Below are positions 1-8,979 of a stretch of DNA of 64,000 bases, piece by piece; positions within the stretch are counted from its first letter, which is position 1, and every line of letters starts with the position of its first letter. The position numbers and the translations under genes are program-made. The notes beneath the pieces were generated by a model. That model was given only the letters and a program-made list of their open reading frames with translations. It was not told the DNA's origin and made no database searches. The stretch covers positions 62,001-126,000 of the forward strand of contig NZ_KE383934.1 in the NCBI RefSeq assembly GCF_000422845.1. The letters are read 5' to 3'. The DNA is from Oceanobacter kriegii DSM 6294. Its GTDB lineage: Bacteria; Pseudomonadota; Gammaproteobacteria; Pseudomonadales; Oceanobacteraceae.

Positions 1-186
1 GCCGTTGGCGATGGCGCCAACGACCTGCCAATGCTGGGCATTGCCGGTTTGGGGATTGCTTTCCGTGCCAAGCCGCTGGTGCGTGAGAACGCCCGCAACT
101 CCATTTCGACCCTGGGTCTGGATGGTGTGCTGTACCTGCTGGGTTACCGCGACCGCGATATTCTGGAGCCGCCTGCGCAGGATTGA
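1..186 (+). CDS. serB: Phosphoserine phosphatase SerB, C-terminal part
   Basis: The window opens inside this gene; 61 codons and a TGA stop remain. The peptide carries the HAD-family motif GDGANDLPML, which binds Mg2+, followed by the typical SerB tail (GIAFRAKPLVRENA, then LYLLGYRDRD). SerB removes phosphate from O-phosphoserine in the last step of serine synthesis in the cytoplasm. A convergent fimX gene follows after a hairpin terminator, the same neighbour pair as in Pseudomonas aeruginosa. The N-terminus and its start lie outside the window. Confidence 0.93.
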   Translation, partial: AVGDGANDLPMLGIAGLGIAFRAKPLVRENARNSISTLGLDGVLYLLGYRDRDILEPPAQD

Positions 187-205
187 TCAGCCGCTTGCAG
201 AAACC

Positions 206-233
206 AAAAAGCCGACAACAATGTCGGCTTTTT
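206..233. terminator. Rho-independent terminator after serB
   Basis: A 7-bp stem (GCCGACA/TGTCGGC) with a 4-nt loop is flanked by A5 on the left and T5 on the right. It can therefore work in both directions between serB and the convergent fimX. Confidence 0.85.
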
Positions 234-284
234 GCGTTAAGGGCTGCGTTCTCTGACGGGCTATCAGCCCCAGGAGGTATCCGA

Positions 285-2375
285 TCAGAAGCTGCCTTCT
301 TCCTCGAAGTTATAGCTCATGCCATCCTGGGCGGCCTGAACGTAGTCGCCCTGAACAAAGTCGGCACCCATTTGCCACAAGGTTGCGAGGGTGTTGGCGC
401 TGTCGACCATCGGCACGATGATCTGCTTTTCCATTTCCTGCAACTTGCCTAGCATTTGCTGCAACTGCTGTTGGTTTTCGACCATGTTACTGGTGTAGGA
501 AACATCGACCTTGATGAAATCAGCGGACAGGTGTTGCAGGTTTTTCACCGGATCAATGGCGCAGCCAAAGCGGCTGATACTGCATGGAATGCCCAGCGCC
601 TTAAGGCTGGCGATGAATTTTTGCGCCTGCATCAGCATGCGGGAAGCATCGTCTTCGGTCAGCTGTACGACCAACACACCTTTGGGCAGTCGAGCAGCTC
701 GGGTGGCAACGCTGATCCAGTTTGGCAGGCCTTCGTCGAGAATGGATGGGCCAGACAGGTTCAGGAATACCTTGGTGCTGTGGCCTTTCTGGTGATGTTC
801 ACCCAAACGCTTGGCGGTGTTCAGGATCACCCAACGGTCGATCTTGCGCTTCAGAACGTCACTGAGGTCGTCGGCGTTCAAAACGTCACCGGCACTCATC
901 AGGTGGCCGTTTTTGCTCAATTTGAAACGCGACTCGTAATGTTCGGTTTCTGAGCCCCGGAGGCTGATCAGCGGCTGGAAGGACAACATAAAGCTGTTGT
1001 CTTTCAGGGCTTCGGTCACCATCTCTTCGATGCTGACGGCACTGTCGCTGTCGTTGTTGCGCTGCTCTTCTATGTACATGCCAACGCTGTTGCCATGTTC
1101 CTGACCTTCAATATCGTGAGCGCGGAAGCAGGCGGTGTGAGCGTTTTGCAATACGGCGGTCGGGCTGGCGCTGGTCTCATTGATCAGGGCAATACCAACA
1201 CTCACGGTAATGGTGATGGTGCGATCGCCAAGGTCAAACAGCATGCCTTCGACGTGAGTACGCAGTTGCTCGGCTTTTTCCTGGGCATCAGCGGCGCTGG
1301 TGCTGGTCAGGATCAGGGCAAAGATGTCTTCACTAACGCGCGACAGATTGCATTTGTTGCCAACCAGTTTCCTGAGCGTATTGGCCAGCTCGGTCAGTAC
1401 GCTTTCAGAGCGGGCAATGCCATTGTTGGCGCGCAGTCGGCCAAAGCTATCGACGTTGATGTACAGCACTGCGCCGCGACCGCCGCTTAGCACGGATTGG
1501 TCGACGGCGACTTCCAGCTGGCTCATGAAATACGGCTTGTTGTAGAGGCCGGTGAGCACATCCAGATTGCTGATTTCCCGAAGCTTGGCTTCCAGTTGGG
1601 TGTTCTTTTCGTTCGATTGAATGCTCACCTGAGTGCAGCGTTCGTCGGCAAAACTGGCGGGTGAAAAGGTCATTCGCATCGGGAACAGGTCACCGGAACC
1701 GGACACACCAATGGTGTTGATTTCTTCGGTTTGGAAGCTGCTTTGGGAATACTGCTTGAGGAATTTTTTGAAGTCGGCCTGACCGGAGCCATCGACCATG
1801 TCGATCAGTGGCATGCCTTCGAGGTCATCGTTGGTTTCATAACCAAACATTTGCAGGTAGGCCGGGTTGCCAAAAATATGCATGCCGTCCTGAACATAGG
1901 CGACGGCATCGCGGGAGCTTTCCAGCAGCGCCTGGGCGCGCTTTTCGGCTTCGCGCAGGCGGGCTTCCAGAGCACGCTTGGCGCGGCGATTGCGCAGGTG
2001 TTCCAGTTCACGCTGGATGGCCAGAATCAGCAGGTTATTTTCGCCCATCGGAATCATGGTGCTGGCGCCGCGTTTTACCGCAGTTTCGAGGGCAATCAGG
2101 TCGATTTCGCGGTTGATCAGAATAAACGGCAGATCCTGATTGTAACGAGCAATCTGCTCTTTCAGGCTGGTGTATTCAATGCCATGGGCTTCCGGTTCTG
2201 CCAGTAGCAGGTCCCAGGTTTTCTCTTCCAGCAGGTCGGCAAACTCTTCCAGCGAGGTAACGTATTGGGCGCGGGTGGCGCTGCCGGAATTGCGCAGCAA
2301 ACTGACGATCCGTTCGGCGTCATTCTGGCTTTCCATCAGGATCAGCAGGTGCAGAGTCTCTGGAGTGGTCGACAT
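285..2375 (-). CDS. fimX: FimX-type c-di-GMP receptor (REC-like, PAS, degenerate GGDEF, degenerate EAL)
   Basis: A 696-aa protein. Residues 1-130 form a receiver-like domain without an obvious phospho-acceptor, about 145-255 a PAS domain, about 270-430 a GGDEF domain and about 445-690 an EAL domain. Both catalytic signatures are broken: VSEDIF stands at 347-352 where GGDEF is expected, and YESR at about 480 where the EAL glutamate-alanine-leucine is expected. Near the end it keeps QGDYV. This pattern and the position next to serB match P. aeruginosa FimX, which binds c-di-GMP through its EAL domain and controls type IV pilus assembly at the pole. It is probably a receptor rather than an enzyme. 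It is a single-gene unit on the minus strand. Orthology is inferred from architecture and synteny. Confidence 0.87.
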   Translation of the reverse strand: MSTTPETLHLLILMESQNDAERIVSLLRNSGSATRAQYVTSLEEFADLLEEKTWDLLLAEPEAHGIEYTSLKEQIARYNQDLPFILINREIDLIALETAVKRGASTMIPMGENNLLILAIQRELEHLRNRRAKRALEARLREAEKRAQALLESSRDAVAYVQDGMHIFGNPAYLQMFGYETNDDLEGMPLIDMVDGSGQADFKKFLKQYSQSSFQTEEINTIGVSGSGDLFPMRMTFSPASFADERCTQVSIQSNEKNTQLEAKLREISNLDVLTGLYNKPYFMSQLEVAVDQSVLSGGRGAVLYINVDSFGRLRANNGIARSESVLTELANTLRKLVGNKCNLSRVSEDIFALILTSTSAADAQEKAEQLRTHVEGMLFDLGDRTITITVSVGIALINETSASPTAVLQNAHTACFRAHDIEGQEHGNSVGMYIEEQRNNDSDSAVSIEEMVTEALKDNSFMLSFQPLISLRGSETEHYESRFKLSKNGHLMSAGDVLNADDLSDVLKRKIDRWVILNTAKRLGEHHQKGHSTKVFLNLSGPSILDEGLPNWISVATRAARLPKGVLVVQLTEDDASRMLMQAQKFIASLKALGIPCSISRFGCAIDPVKNLQHLSADFIKVDVSYTSNMVENQQQLQQMLGKLQEMEKQIIVPMVDSANTLATLWQMGADFVQGDYVQAAQDGMSYNFEEEGSF

Positions 2376-2557
2376 TCTCTAGCTCGTTACAGGGTAATTT
2401 TATTCTGACTTCCTGTGTCGCATTGTATCCAATACTGTCTGTAGCTGCCCAGTATGGTCGCTGAACATCATAGAGGTTAACGTCTTATTGAGATGATTGG
2501 TAATAAAAACCGGGCGTTAACGGCGGAAAGAGTCAGTTGCGTCAGGCTCCATCATAA

Positions 2558-2598
2558 GGTTTTTGACACAGAAGTTTGTGCCTCAAGTGTCAAAAACC
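2558..2598 (-). terminator. Long hairpin downstream of epmB
   Basis: A perfect 12-bp inverted repeat (GGTTTTTGACAC/GTGTCAAAAACC) with a 17-nt loop lies just past the epmB stop codon. It is followed by only a short T-rich run, so it is a probable terminator rather than a textbook one. Confidence 0.55.
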
Positions 2599-2607
2599 GT
2601 TTACTGA

Positions 2608-3639
2608 TCAACTAATTTCAGAATTGTTGGACAATATCAGGGTCTTTCCGGCTTTACCGGCCTGTTCTTTTACCAGTCTGGGTAATAAATACCCGGGCAG
2701 GCGAGCGTGCAATTGTTGGTATATCTGTAACGCCTGTTGTTTACCGGTATCGAAGTGATGGGCGCCTTGCACCTCGTCCATCAGGTGCAGGTAATAAGGC
2801 AGGATGCCGGCATCAAACAGGTTTTCGCTCAGTTGCTGCAAGGTGTCGACATCGTTGTTCACGCCGTTCAGCAGCACACTTTGGTTAAGCAGGGTAACAC
2901 CTGCTTGCTTCAGTTGCGCCACGGCCATTTCAAGCGCCGGGCTGATTTCATGGCTGTGATTGATGTGCAACACCATGCTGGTGCTCAAGCGGGAAGCTGC
3001 CAGGCGCGCGGCCAGTTCAGGCGTAATCCGTTGGGGGATCACCACCGGCAGGCGGCTGTGAATGCGCAAGCGGCGCACATGGGGAATGGCTTCGATGGCA
3101 TCGACCAGATCAATAAACTGGCTGTCTTTCAGCATCAGGGGATCGCCGCCGCTGAGAATCACTTCACTGATGGAGCTGTCGTTGCGGACATAATCGAGCG
3201 ATGCGTTCCATTGGCGTCGGCTGATGCGGTTGTCGGCGTAGTCAAAGTGTCGACGGAAGCAGTAGCGGCAGTTGACGGCGCAGCCGGTGGCAGTAATCAG
3301 CAGCAGGCGACCGTCGTATTTGTGAATAATGCCTGGCTGCACGTTGGCGTCGGCTTCACCCAGCGGGTCGGTGATGTAACCGCTGACCTGTTCGGTTTCC
3401 TGTTGGCGGGGCAATACCTGCAACAACAGCGGGTCGAGCGGGTTGCCGACCTCCATTCGCGCAAGATAGGTACGCGGCACCAGCACCGGAAAATCCTTCG
3501 CGGCCTGATGGCTGATGTTAAGGCTGGCGTCTTGCAAATTGAGCTGTCGCAAGAGTTCATCACCGGAGCGGATGGCCGAGGCAAGAATCTCTTGCCAGTG
3601 CGGCTGCTCAATTGGGGCAGTTCGCGCTATGATACGCAC
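2608..3639 (-). CDS. epmB: EF-P beta-lysylation protein EpmB (lysine 2,3-aminomutase)
   Basis: A radical-SAM, PLP-dependent aminomutase that converts (S)-alpha-lysine to (R)-beta-lysine, which EpmA then attaches to EF-P. The radical-SAM cluster motif CxxxCxxC is seen at C120, C124 and C127 ([13 protein letters not shown]). I chose the GTG at 3639: it gives 343 aa, close to the usual 340-345, has AGGAC about 10 nt upstream, and starts MRIIARTAP. The open frame runs further upstream, but that extension is antisense to efp and unlike the family. It is divergent from efp with about 33 bp between the starts, so the two promoters overlap. Enzyme and target protein are thus encoded side by side. Confidence 0.93.
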   Translation of the reverse strand: MRIIARTAPIEQPHWQEILASAIRSGDELLRQLNLQDASLNISHQAAKDFPVLVPRTYLARMEVGNPLDPLLLQVLPRQQETEQVSGYITDPLGEADANVQPGIIHKYDGRLLLITATGCAVNCRYCFRRHFDYADNRISRRQWNASLDYVRNDSSISEVILSGGDPLMLKDSQFIDLVDAIEAIPHVRRLRIHSRLPVVIPQRITPELAARLAASRLSTSMVLHINHSHEISPALEMAVAQLKQAGVTLLNQSVLLNGVNNDVDTLQQLSENLFDAGILPYYLHLMDEVQGAHHFDTGKQQALQIYQQLHARLPGYLLPRLVKEQAGKAGKTLILSNNSEIS

Positions 3640-3672
3640 TTTAAAAAATGTCCTACATCTTTGGATAGCGAA

Positions 3673-4239
3673 ATGGCTAACTATTCTACCAACGAATTCA
3701 AATCTGGTCTTAAGGTAATGATGGATGGCGAGCCTTGCTCCATCATGGATAACGAATACGTTAAACCTGGTAAAGGCCAGGCGTTCAACCGCGTTAAGCT
3801 GCGTAACCTGCGTACCGGCCGTGTGGTTGAGAAAACCTTCAAATCTGGCGACTCCCTGGAAGGCGCGGATGTGATTGAAGTGGATATGGAGTACCTGTAC
3901 ACCGACGGTGAGTTCTGGCACTTCATGGCAACTGACGGTTCTTTCGAGCAGCACGGCGCATCTCAGGAAGCTCTGGGCGACACCATCAAGTGGCTGAAAG
4001 AGCAAGACGTGTACCTGGTGACTCTGTTCAACGGTGCTGTTCTGACGGTGACTCCGCCAAACTTTGTTGAGCTGGAAGTGACTGAAACCGACCCGGGTCT
4101 GAAAGGCGACACCGCTAACGGCGGCAGCAAGCCAGCCACTCTGACCACCGGCGCTGTGGTTAAAGTGCCACTGTTCATCAATATTGGTGAAAAACTGCGT
4201 ATCGACACCCGTTCCGGTGAATACGTAAGCCGCGCCTGA
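3673..4239 (+). CDS. efp: Elongation factor P
   Basis: A 188-aa protein, the same length as E. coli EF-P. It enters the ribosome between the P and E sites and relieves stalling at polyproline stretches. The modified residue is present: K34 in the loop VKPGKGQ, the site of beta-lysylation. That fits the presence of epmB and epmA on either side. The three-domain beta-barrel fold is suggested by the conserved start [12 protein letters not shown] and C-terminus RSGEYVSRA. The ATG at 3673 is the only start that fits; a much longer open frame upstream is antisense to epmB. A strong terminator follows at once. Confidence 0.97.
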   Translation: MANYSTNEFKSGLKVMMDGEPCSIMDNEYVKPGKGQAFNRVKLRNLRTGRVVEKTFKSGDSLEGADVIEVDMEYLYTDGEFWHFMATDGSFEQHGASQEALGDTIKWLKEQDVYLVTLFNGAVLTVTPPNFVELEVTETDPGLKGDTANGGSKPATLTTGAVVKVPLFINIGEKLRIDTRSGEYVSRA

Positions 4240-4260
4240 TCTTCAGACGCTGTTCTGAAA

Positions 4261-4282
4261 GGGAGCCACGGCTCCCTTTTTT
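4261..4282 (+). terminator. Rho-independent terminator after efp
   Basis: A 6-bp GC-rich stem (GGGAGC/GCTCCC) with a 4-nt loop is followed by T6, 21 bp after the efp stop codon. Confidence 0.88.
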
Positions 4283-4327
4283 GTGCCCGCCCGACAGGGC
4301 TTCGCTTTTCGTTTCAGGCAGATTTTC

Positions 4328-5254
4328 ATGACAACCAGCTGGCAACCAACCGCTTCCCAGACCGCGCTTAAGGCACGGGCCGACTGCAATCGACAGATTC
4401 GGGAGTTTTTCCATCGTCGTCAGGTGATGGAAGTGGAAACCCCGGTCTTGTCGGTGGCAGCGGTAATGGACCCCAACATCGAACCAATGCAAACCTCCGA
4501 TCAGCGCTTTTTGCACACCTCGCCGGAATATCCGATGAAGCGACTGCTGTGTGCGGGCAGCGGTGATATCTATCAGATTGCGCGGGTGTTCCGCCGTGGC
4601 GAAGCGGGCCAGCGTCATAATCCGGAGTTCTCGATGCTGGAGTGGTATCGAGTGGGCTGGGATCACCATCGACTGATGGCCGAAGTGGCCGACCTTGCCC
4701 GTGAATTATTGCAGCTGGATGAGAGCACCGACGTGCTGACGCTGGAGTATCAGCAAGCGGTGATTCAGTACTGTGGACTTGATCCGTTTGCCAGCACCGA
4801 CCAGCAACTCGAAGCCTTGGGCATTGAGTGTGCGGGCCACGATTTGCAGTTATCCCGCGACGGCTGGCTGGATGTGATTGTCAGTCATTTGCTGGAGCCA
4901 GCATTGCCGCAAAACACCCTGGTGTTTATTCACGATTTCCCGGCCTCGCAGGCGGCATTGGCGAAAACCCGCCGCAATCATCAGGGCATCGAGGTGGCTG
5001 AGCGTTTTGAACTGTTCTGGAACGGCAGTGAGCTGGCCAATGGTTATCACGAACTGACGGACGCCGAAGAGCAACGCCGACGTTTTGAACTGGAAGCCAA
5101 TGGTCGGCCGCTGGATGAACATTTGCTGGCTGCGCTGGCGGCGGGGATGCCTGCATGTGCAGGTGTGGCGATGGGGCTGGATCGAATTCTGATGCACCGT
5201 TTGAGCACCCGTGCCATTGCCGATGTGCTGGCGTTTGACTGGTCGCGGGCATAG
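4328..5254 (+). CDS. epmA: EF-P--lysine ligase EpmA
   Basis: A 308-aa paralogue of class II lysyl-tRNA synthetase that lacks the anticodon-binding domain. It attaches beta-lysine to K34 of EF-P. Class II motif 2 is visible (RVFRRGEAGQRHNPEF), as is motif 3 (GVAMGLDRILM) near the C-terminus. The start at 4328 gives MTTSWQPTAS, which aligns with the E. coli SWQPSAS start; an in-frame ATG at 4283 would add 15 residues that overlap the efp terminator. The gene lies 88 bp after efp, past the terminator, so it probably has its own promoter or depends on read-through. Together with EpmB this gives the main two steps of EF-P modification. Confidence 0.93.
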   Translation: MTTSWQPTASQTALKARADCNRQIREFFHRRQVMEVETPVLSVAAVMDPNIEPMQTSDQRFLHTSPEYPMKRLLCAGSGDIYQIARVFRRGEAGQRHNPEFSMLEWYRVGWDHHRLMAEVADLARELLQLDESTDVLTLEYQQAVIQYCGLDPFASTDQQLEALGIECAGHDLQLSRDGWLDVIVSHLLEPALPQNTLVFIHDFPASQAALAKTRRNHQGIEVAERFELFWNGSELANGYHELTDAEEQRRRFELEANGRPLDEHLLAALAAGMPACAGVAMGLDRILMHRLSTRAIADVLAFDWSRA

Positions 5255-5524
5255 CCCAAAGCCCCCAGACCATAGCTCACCGCCAGGTTGTAAAACAAAA
5301 AAGCCGGTTCAGCGTTGAAATCACCAGGCTGGTCTTGTTTTTACGGAGTCCAACCTTGCTATAACGGGCCGCTTTCGGTTTGGTTGACGGCGCTGAAAAA
5401 CTTTACCAATTCCCGCATAGCTTTGCCTTTGGCCTCGACCGCTGCCGATTTTTTTATCGGCGGCTGATGCATTATCTGAATGAGAAAAATTCTTGTTCAT
5501 ACGGCATCAGAGTGGAATCGGCTT

Positions 5525-6793
5525 ATGGCACTCGCAAATCTCGATATCAAACCGGCGCTGTTGGCGCTGGCCTTAACGACATCACCCTTGTTCCTGAGCG
5601 GTTGTGGTTCGGACAGCTCAAGTTCATCAGACAGTACGTCTGAAACGACCTCTGACAGTTCAACCGACAGCTCTACGGATACCTCCAGCGATACCTCCAG
5701 CGATACCTCCAGCGATACCTCCACAGATACATCGTCCGACAGTTCGAGCGACTCTTCGTCAGATAGCTCAACTGACAGCTCGGACAGCACCACCACTGTC
5801 GATTGCAGCAGTGACGATTACGCCACGGAACTGGCGTGTGCCGCCAACGCCTTGCTGGATTCTCTTGACTCCAGCCAGCTGGCAACCATGCAATACGATT
5901 TCTCTGACTCGGAAGCCCGCACGGTCTGGTCCAACTTGCCTACCGGCAATGTCCAGCGCAACGGGGTCAAGCTGGGTGATATGACCACTGCCCAGAAAGC
6001 GCTGGCCATGAACCTGGCCTCGGTGGCATTGAGTGATGCTGGCTATCTGGATTTTCAGGGCATTCTGGCCGCCGATGATTACCTGCAAGAGCAGGGCGGT
6101 GGCAGTGATTACAGCTCGGATAACTACTACTTTGCCGTGTTCGGCACACCATCGGCATCGGACCAGTGGCAGCTGCAAATCGGTGGCCACCATCTGGCGT
6201 ACAACCTCACCTATTTGTATGGCGAAGGCTACCCGGTACCGAACCACTTTGCCTCGGAGCCAAAAGAAAGCTTTGTGCTGAACTCTGAAACCTGGGCTCC
6301 GATTGAAGACGAAGGCAACGCCATGGTGGCGGTGTTTGACTCCCTTTCCAGCACCGAACTCAGCACCGCTTACCTGAGCGGCCAGTCGTTCTCCGACGTG
6401 CTGGTGGGGCCAGACAACGGTTCGGGTACCTTGCCAACCGACTACCCGAGCGGCAGTGACCGCACTGGCTTATTGGTGTCTTACATGAGCGACGCACAGC
6501 AGGCATTGGTGGTCGCGGCCATCGAACAGTGGGTGCGGGATTTCCCGGCCGACGTGGTGGATTCCCTGATGGAAACCTACACCTCGGACGCGGCCTTTGC
6601 AGATACCTATGTGGCCTGGGCGGGCAGTGAATCTGCCGGTGTGGATATCGATAACACCAGCACCTACATGCGCATTGACGGCCCGCGTTTGTGGATCGAA
6701 GTGGCTGTGCAAGGTGGCATTGTGATTCGCAGCGAAACTCACTACCACACCATGTACCGCGACAAGACCATGGACTATGGCAACAGTCTTTAA
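5525..6793 (+). CDS. DUF3500-family lipoprotein
   Basis: A 422-aa predicted lipoprotein. A signal peptide ends in the lipobox LSGC, followed by a Ser/Thr/Asp linker of about 65 residues made partly of DTSS repeats, then a globular domain. The C-terminus (ETHYHTMYRDKTMDYGNSL) looks like the His-rich end of DUF3500 proteins (HxH, then RDPTNDYG in relatives). The family has no settled function. An ATG at 5480 would add 15 residues; I prefer 5525 because it gives a compact signal peptide. The HupE/UreJ gene overlaps its end by 17 bp, so the two are co-transcribed. The C-terminal histidines and the partner hint at metal handling, which is inference. Confidence 0.75.
   Translation: MALANLDIKPALLALALTTSPLFLSGCGSDSSSSSDSTSETTSDSSTDSSTDTSSDTSSDTSSDTSTDTSSDSSSDSSSDSSTDSSDSTTTVDCSSDDYATELACAANALLDSLDSSQLATMQYDFSDSEARTVWSNLPTGNVQRNGVKLGDMTTAQKALAMNLASVALSDAGYLDFQGILAADDYLQEQGGGSDYSSDNYYFAVFGTPSASDQWQLQIGGHHLAYNLTYLYGEGYPVPNHFASEPKESFVLNSETWAPIEDEGNAMVAVFDSLSSTELSTAYLSGQSFSDVLVGPDNGSGTLPTDYPSGSDRTGLLVSYMSDAQQALVVAAIEQWVRDFPADVVDSLMETYTSDAAFADTYVAWAGSESAGVDIDNTSTYMRIDGPRLWIEVAVQGGIVIRSETHYHTMYRDKTMDYGNSL
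5678..5725 (+). repeat. 12-bp tandem repeat in the lipoprotein linker
   Basis: Four direct copies of GATACCTCCAGC (the last ends in CA) encode Asp-Thr-Ser-Ser each time. They sit in the low-complexity linker between the lipid anchor and the DUF3500 domain. Copy number could change by slippage without breaking the frame. Confidence 0.9.
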
Positions 6794-8357
6794 GATGTAT
6801 GCTATTCAGTCGGTTGGCCGTCAGCTGGTGCTGCTGTGCAGCTGGCTGGCGGCGTTCGGTATCTCCGCGGTGGCAGCCCATCCGGCGCTGCCATCGCAGT
6901 TGGTGTTTTTCAGTCCATCGGCAGAGCAGAGGGCTTTGGACGCTGGTGCCTCGGATGCCGGTGCTTTGGACGCTGGTGAAAAGAAAGCCATTCAGTCGTT
7001 CAGCCTGACGATGCCCGTAGATCAGCTGCATCTGGCCGAACTGAGCTTGCCTGTCACGTTGCCAGAACTGACAGACGATGCCCGCGCGCACTACCGCGAT
7101 TATCTGCGCCAGCATGTGAAGATATACCGCAGCGCCGAGCGTCAGCAAGTGATCGACTGGTCGATCAGCGGTTGGCAGCTGGATACCACGTTGCGCGAGA
7201 CCTTCGGCACGGAACTGATTGCTGTGACGATTCGGGCGGTCGAGCCTTTGCCTTCTACCGCGTTGCTGGATGTGGATACTCTGGTGCACCGGGTGGTGAA
7301 TCACCGCACGCTGGTAACCCTGGCCTATGCCACAAGCACAGGTGGTGGGAATGAGGGACAAATCAGCAGGCATGACTTCCAGCAGCGCTATCAGGCTGCA
7401 TTGGCGCACGACGGTGCTGCAAGTGGGCAGAACGACAGTGCTCACGCCGCCGAAATGGAATCCGGCTGGGAATTCTGGCTACGTCGTAAATACACCGAAA
7501 TCCCCATGGCTCAGGTGTATCAGGCCCAGCAAGATTGGCTTGCCGACAGAGCAACCAGTCGGCGTTCCAACCTCGGTTATTTGGGGTATGGCTTTGAGCA
7601 CATTGCCTTTGGCCCGGATCACCTGATGTTTATGCTGTGTTTGCTCCTACCAGCGCCGTTATGGGGGATGGGGTTGGGGCTTAGCACAGCCTGGAGTGCC
7701 GGGCGAGTTCCGTCATGGCGACGCTGGGGAACACCGGTGCTGAAGCCGCTGGCCATTCAGGTCAGCTGTTTTACCCTCGGCCACATGACCAGTTTGTTGT
7801 TGGCAGCCGCTGGCTGGATGCTGATGCCGGTGGTGTGGGTCGAAATCGGGGTGGCGTTGACCATTCTGCTGACGGCCTTGAGTGTGCTGAAGCCGAACTC
7901 AAAACCCGGCGCACTGACGTTTGCGCTGACACTGCTGTTCGGCCTGATTCATGGCTCGGCCTTTGCTGAAATCCTGCATCAGCTGAATCGTCAGGGGTGG
8001 GATCTGTTGTGGTCGTTGTTGGCCTTTAACCTAGGCGTTGAGCTGATGCAGTTGCTGCTGGTAGTGGCACTGCTGCCGCCATTGTTGTGGCTGGCGAGTC
8101 GGCATACTCGGGTGTTTTTACGCCTGCAAACGGTGTTGGCAGTGGCTTTGGCGGCCATCGCAAGCGGCTGGATTGTTCAGCGACTGGAATGGTTACCGAT
8201 GACCGTCAGCGATGCTCTCGATCGATTATCCGATGGTTTGCCGGTGGCATTGGCGTGTGGCTGGTTACTGTTGTTGCTGGTTATTTGGGCGCTGTCGTTG
8301 CGTCAGCCGCCGCAGCTGGTGATCAATACCGATTCTCTGAAGGCTAAACAGCCCTGA
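6777..8357 (+). CDS. HupE/UreJ-family membrane protein
   Basis: A 526-aa protein with an N-terminal signal peptide, an extracytoplasmic part to about residue 265, then about seven membrane helices. The membrane part carries the HupE/UreJ signatures: GYGFEHIAFGPDHLMF, FTLGHMTSLLL and LLFGLIHGSAFAE. Some relatives are nickel or cobalt permeases linked to hydrogenase or urease; the substrate here is not shown. No urease or hydrogenase gene is in the window. An odd near-repeat ALDAGASDAGALDAG follows the signal peptide. The start at 6777 overlaps the DUF3500 gene; an ATG at 6795, directly after that gene's stop, is equally possible. Confidence 0.82.
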   Translation: MATVFKMYAIQSVGRQLVLLCSWLAAFGISAVAAHPALPSQLVFFSPSAEQRALDAGASDAGALDAGEKKAIQSFSLTMPVDQLHLAELSLPVTLPELTDDARAHYRDYLRQHVKIYRSAERQQVIDWSISGWQLDTTLRETFGTELIAVTIRAVEPLPSTALLDVDTLVHRVVNHRTLVTLAYATSTGGGNEGQISRHDFQQRYQAALAHDGAASGQNDSAHAAEMESGWEFWLRRKYTEIPMAQVYQAQQDWLADRATSRRSNLGYLGYGFEHIAFGPDHLMFMLCLLLPAPLWGMGLGLSTAWSAGRVPSWRRWGTPVLKPLAIQVSCFTLGHMTSLLLAAAGWMLMPVVWVEIGVALTILLTALSVLKPNSKPGALTFALTLLFGLIHGSAFAEILHQLNRQGWDLLWSLLAFNLGVELMQLLLVVALLPPLLWLASRHTRVFLRLQTVLAVALAAIASGWIVQRLEWLPMTVSDALDRLSDGLPVALACGWLLLLLVIWALSLRQPPQLVINTDSLKAKQP

Positions 8358-8459
8358 CAGTAGTTGGCAAAGCCTTGCGTTTCCAAGCCGCAGGCTTCGC
8401 CTACTTCACAAGCGGTTATGGTTCTATTTGCGAACAATCCCTCGCTTCGGAATCTGACC

Positions 8460-8900
8460 ATGACGTCCTTGCCCCGTGTACCTTCTCCGCTTCGTCGTGG
8501 TGCTTTGCGCCGCACGACAGGCTTGCTGTTTTCAGTGCTGGGGCTTGGTTTGCTGTCGACGCAAGTGCAGGCTTCCGAAGTCGCTTGTGAAACCCTGATT
8601 GCCCGGGTCGGGCTAAGCGGTGGTTTGCAGGTGCGGGTACCGCTGCAATCGCTGACAGCCAGAGGACAATTTACCGTGGCTCATCTGGAAACTGCAGCGG
8701 CATCGGACCTCAGTGGCATGATGACCGACCTCGCCACGGTATTGTGGCAAGACCAACAACAGGACCGCGCGCAATGGAGCTTCAGTGATATTCACCTGGA
8801 CGGTTCCAGCGAGTGGGTGTCGCTGCGGCTACGCCCGCAAGCCAGCCAATTGCAGTGGCCGCAGGCTTGCCTGGATGACCAGCTTGTGGGTGCGAACTAG
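8460..8900 (+). CDS. Small exported protein of unknown function
   Basis: A 146-aa protein that I do not recognise. It starts with an Arg-rich n-region (RVPSPLRRGALRRT), a hydrophobic stretch (GLLFSVLGLGLLS) and a plausible cleavage site after VQA, so it is probably exported. The mature part has two cysteines, one near each end, which could form a disulfide. It lies about 100 bp after the HupE/UreJ gene on the same strand and may be part of that operon. A longer frame from 8364 would place the signal peptide internally, so I prefer the ATG at 8460. Confidence 0.55.
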   Translation: MTSLPRVPSPLRRGALRRTTGLLFSVLGLGLLSTQVQASEVACETLIARVGLSGGLQVRVPLQSLTARGQFTVAHLETAAASDLSGMMTDLATVLWQDQQQDRAQWSFSDIHLDGSSEWVSLRLRPQASQLQWPQACLDDQLVGAN

Positions 8901-8921
8901 CGTTATATCCATCTCATAAAG

Positions 8922-8956
8922 AATACGCGCTAGTCGCCTTGCGGCTAACGCGTATT
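8922..8956. terminator. Imperfect palindrome between convergent genes
   Basis: A 35-nt hairpin has outer arms AATACGCG/CGCGTATT and inner pairs TAG/CTA and CGC/GCG around a CTT loop. It lies between the exported-protein gene and the convergent hydrolase. There is no clear T-run, so it may be a weak bidirectional terminator. Confidence 0.5.
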
Positions 8957-8979
8957 GATATATCAGGATGTAACACCCA

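Noticed and set aside
2737-3672. Long open frame extending efp upstream by over 300 codons
   Set aside because: It is antisense to epmB and unlike EF-P; the natural EF-P start at 3673 gives the family length.
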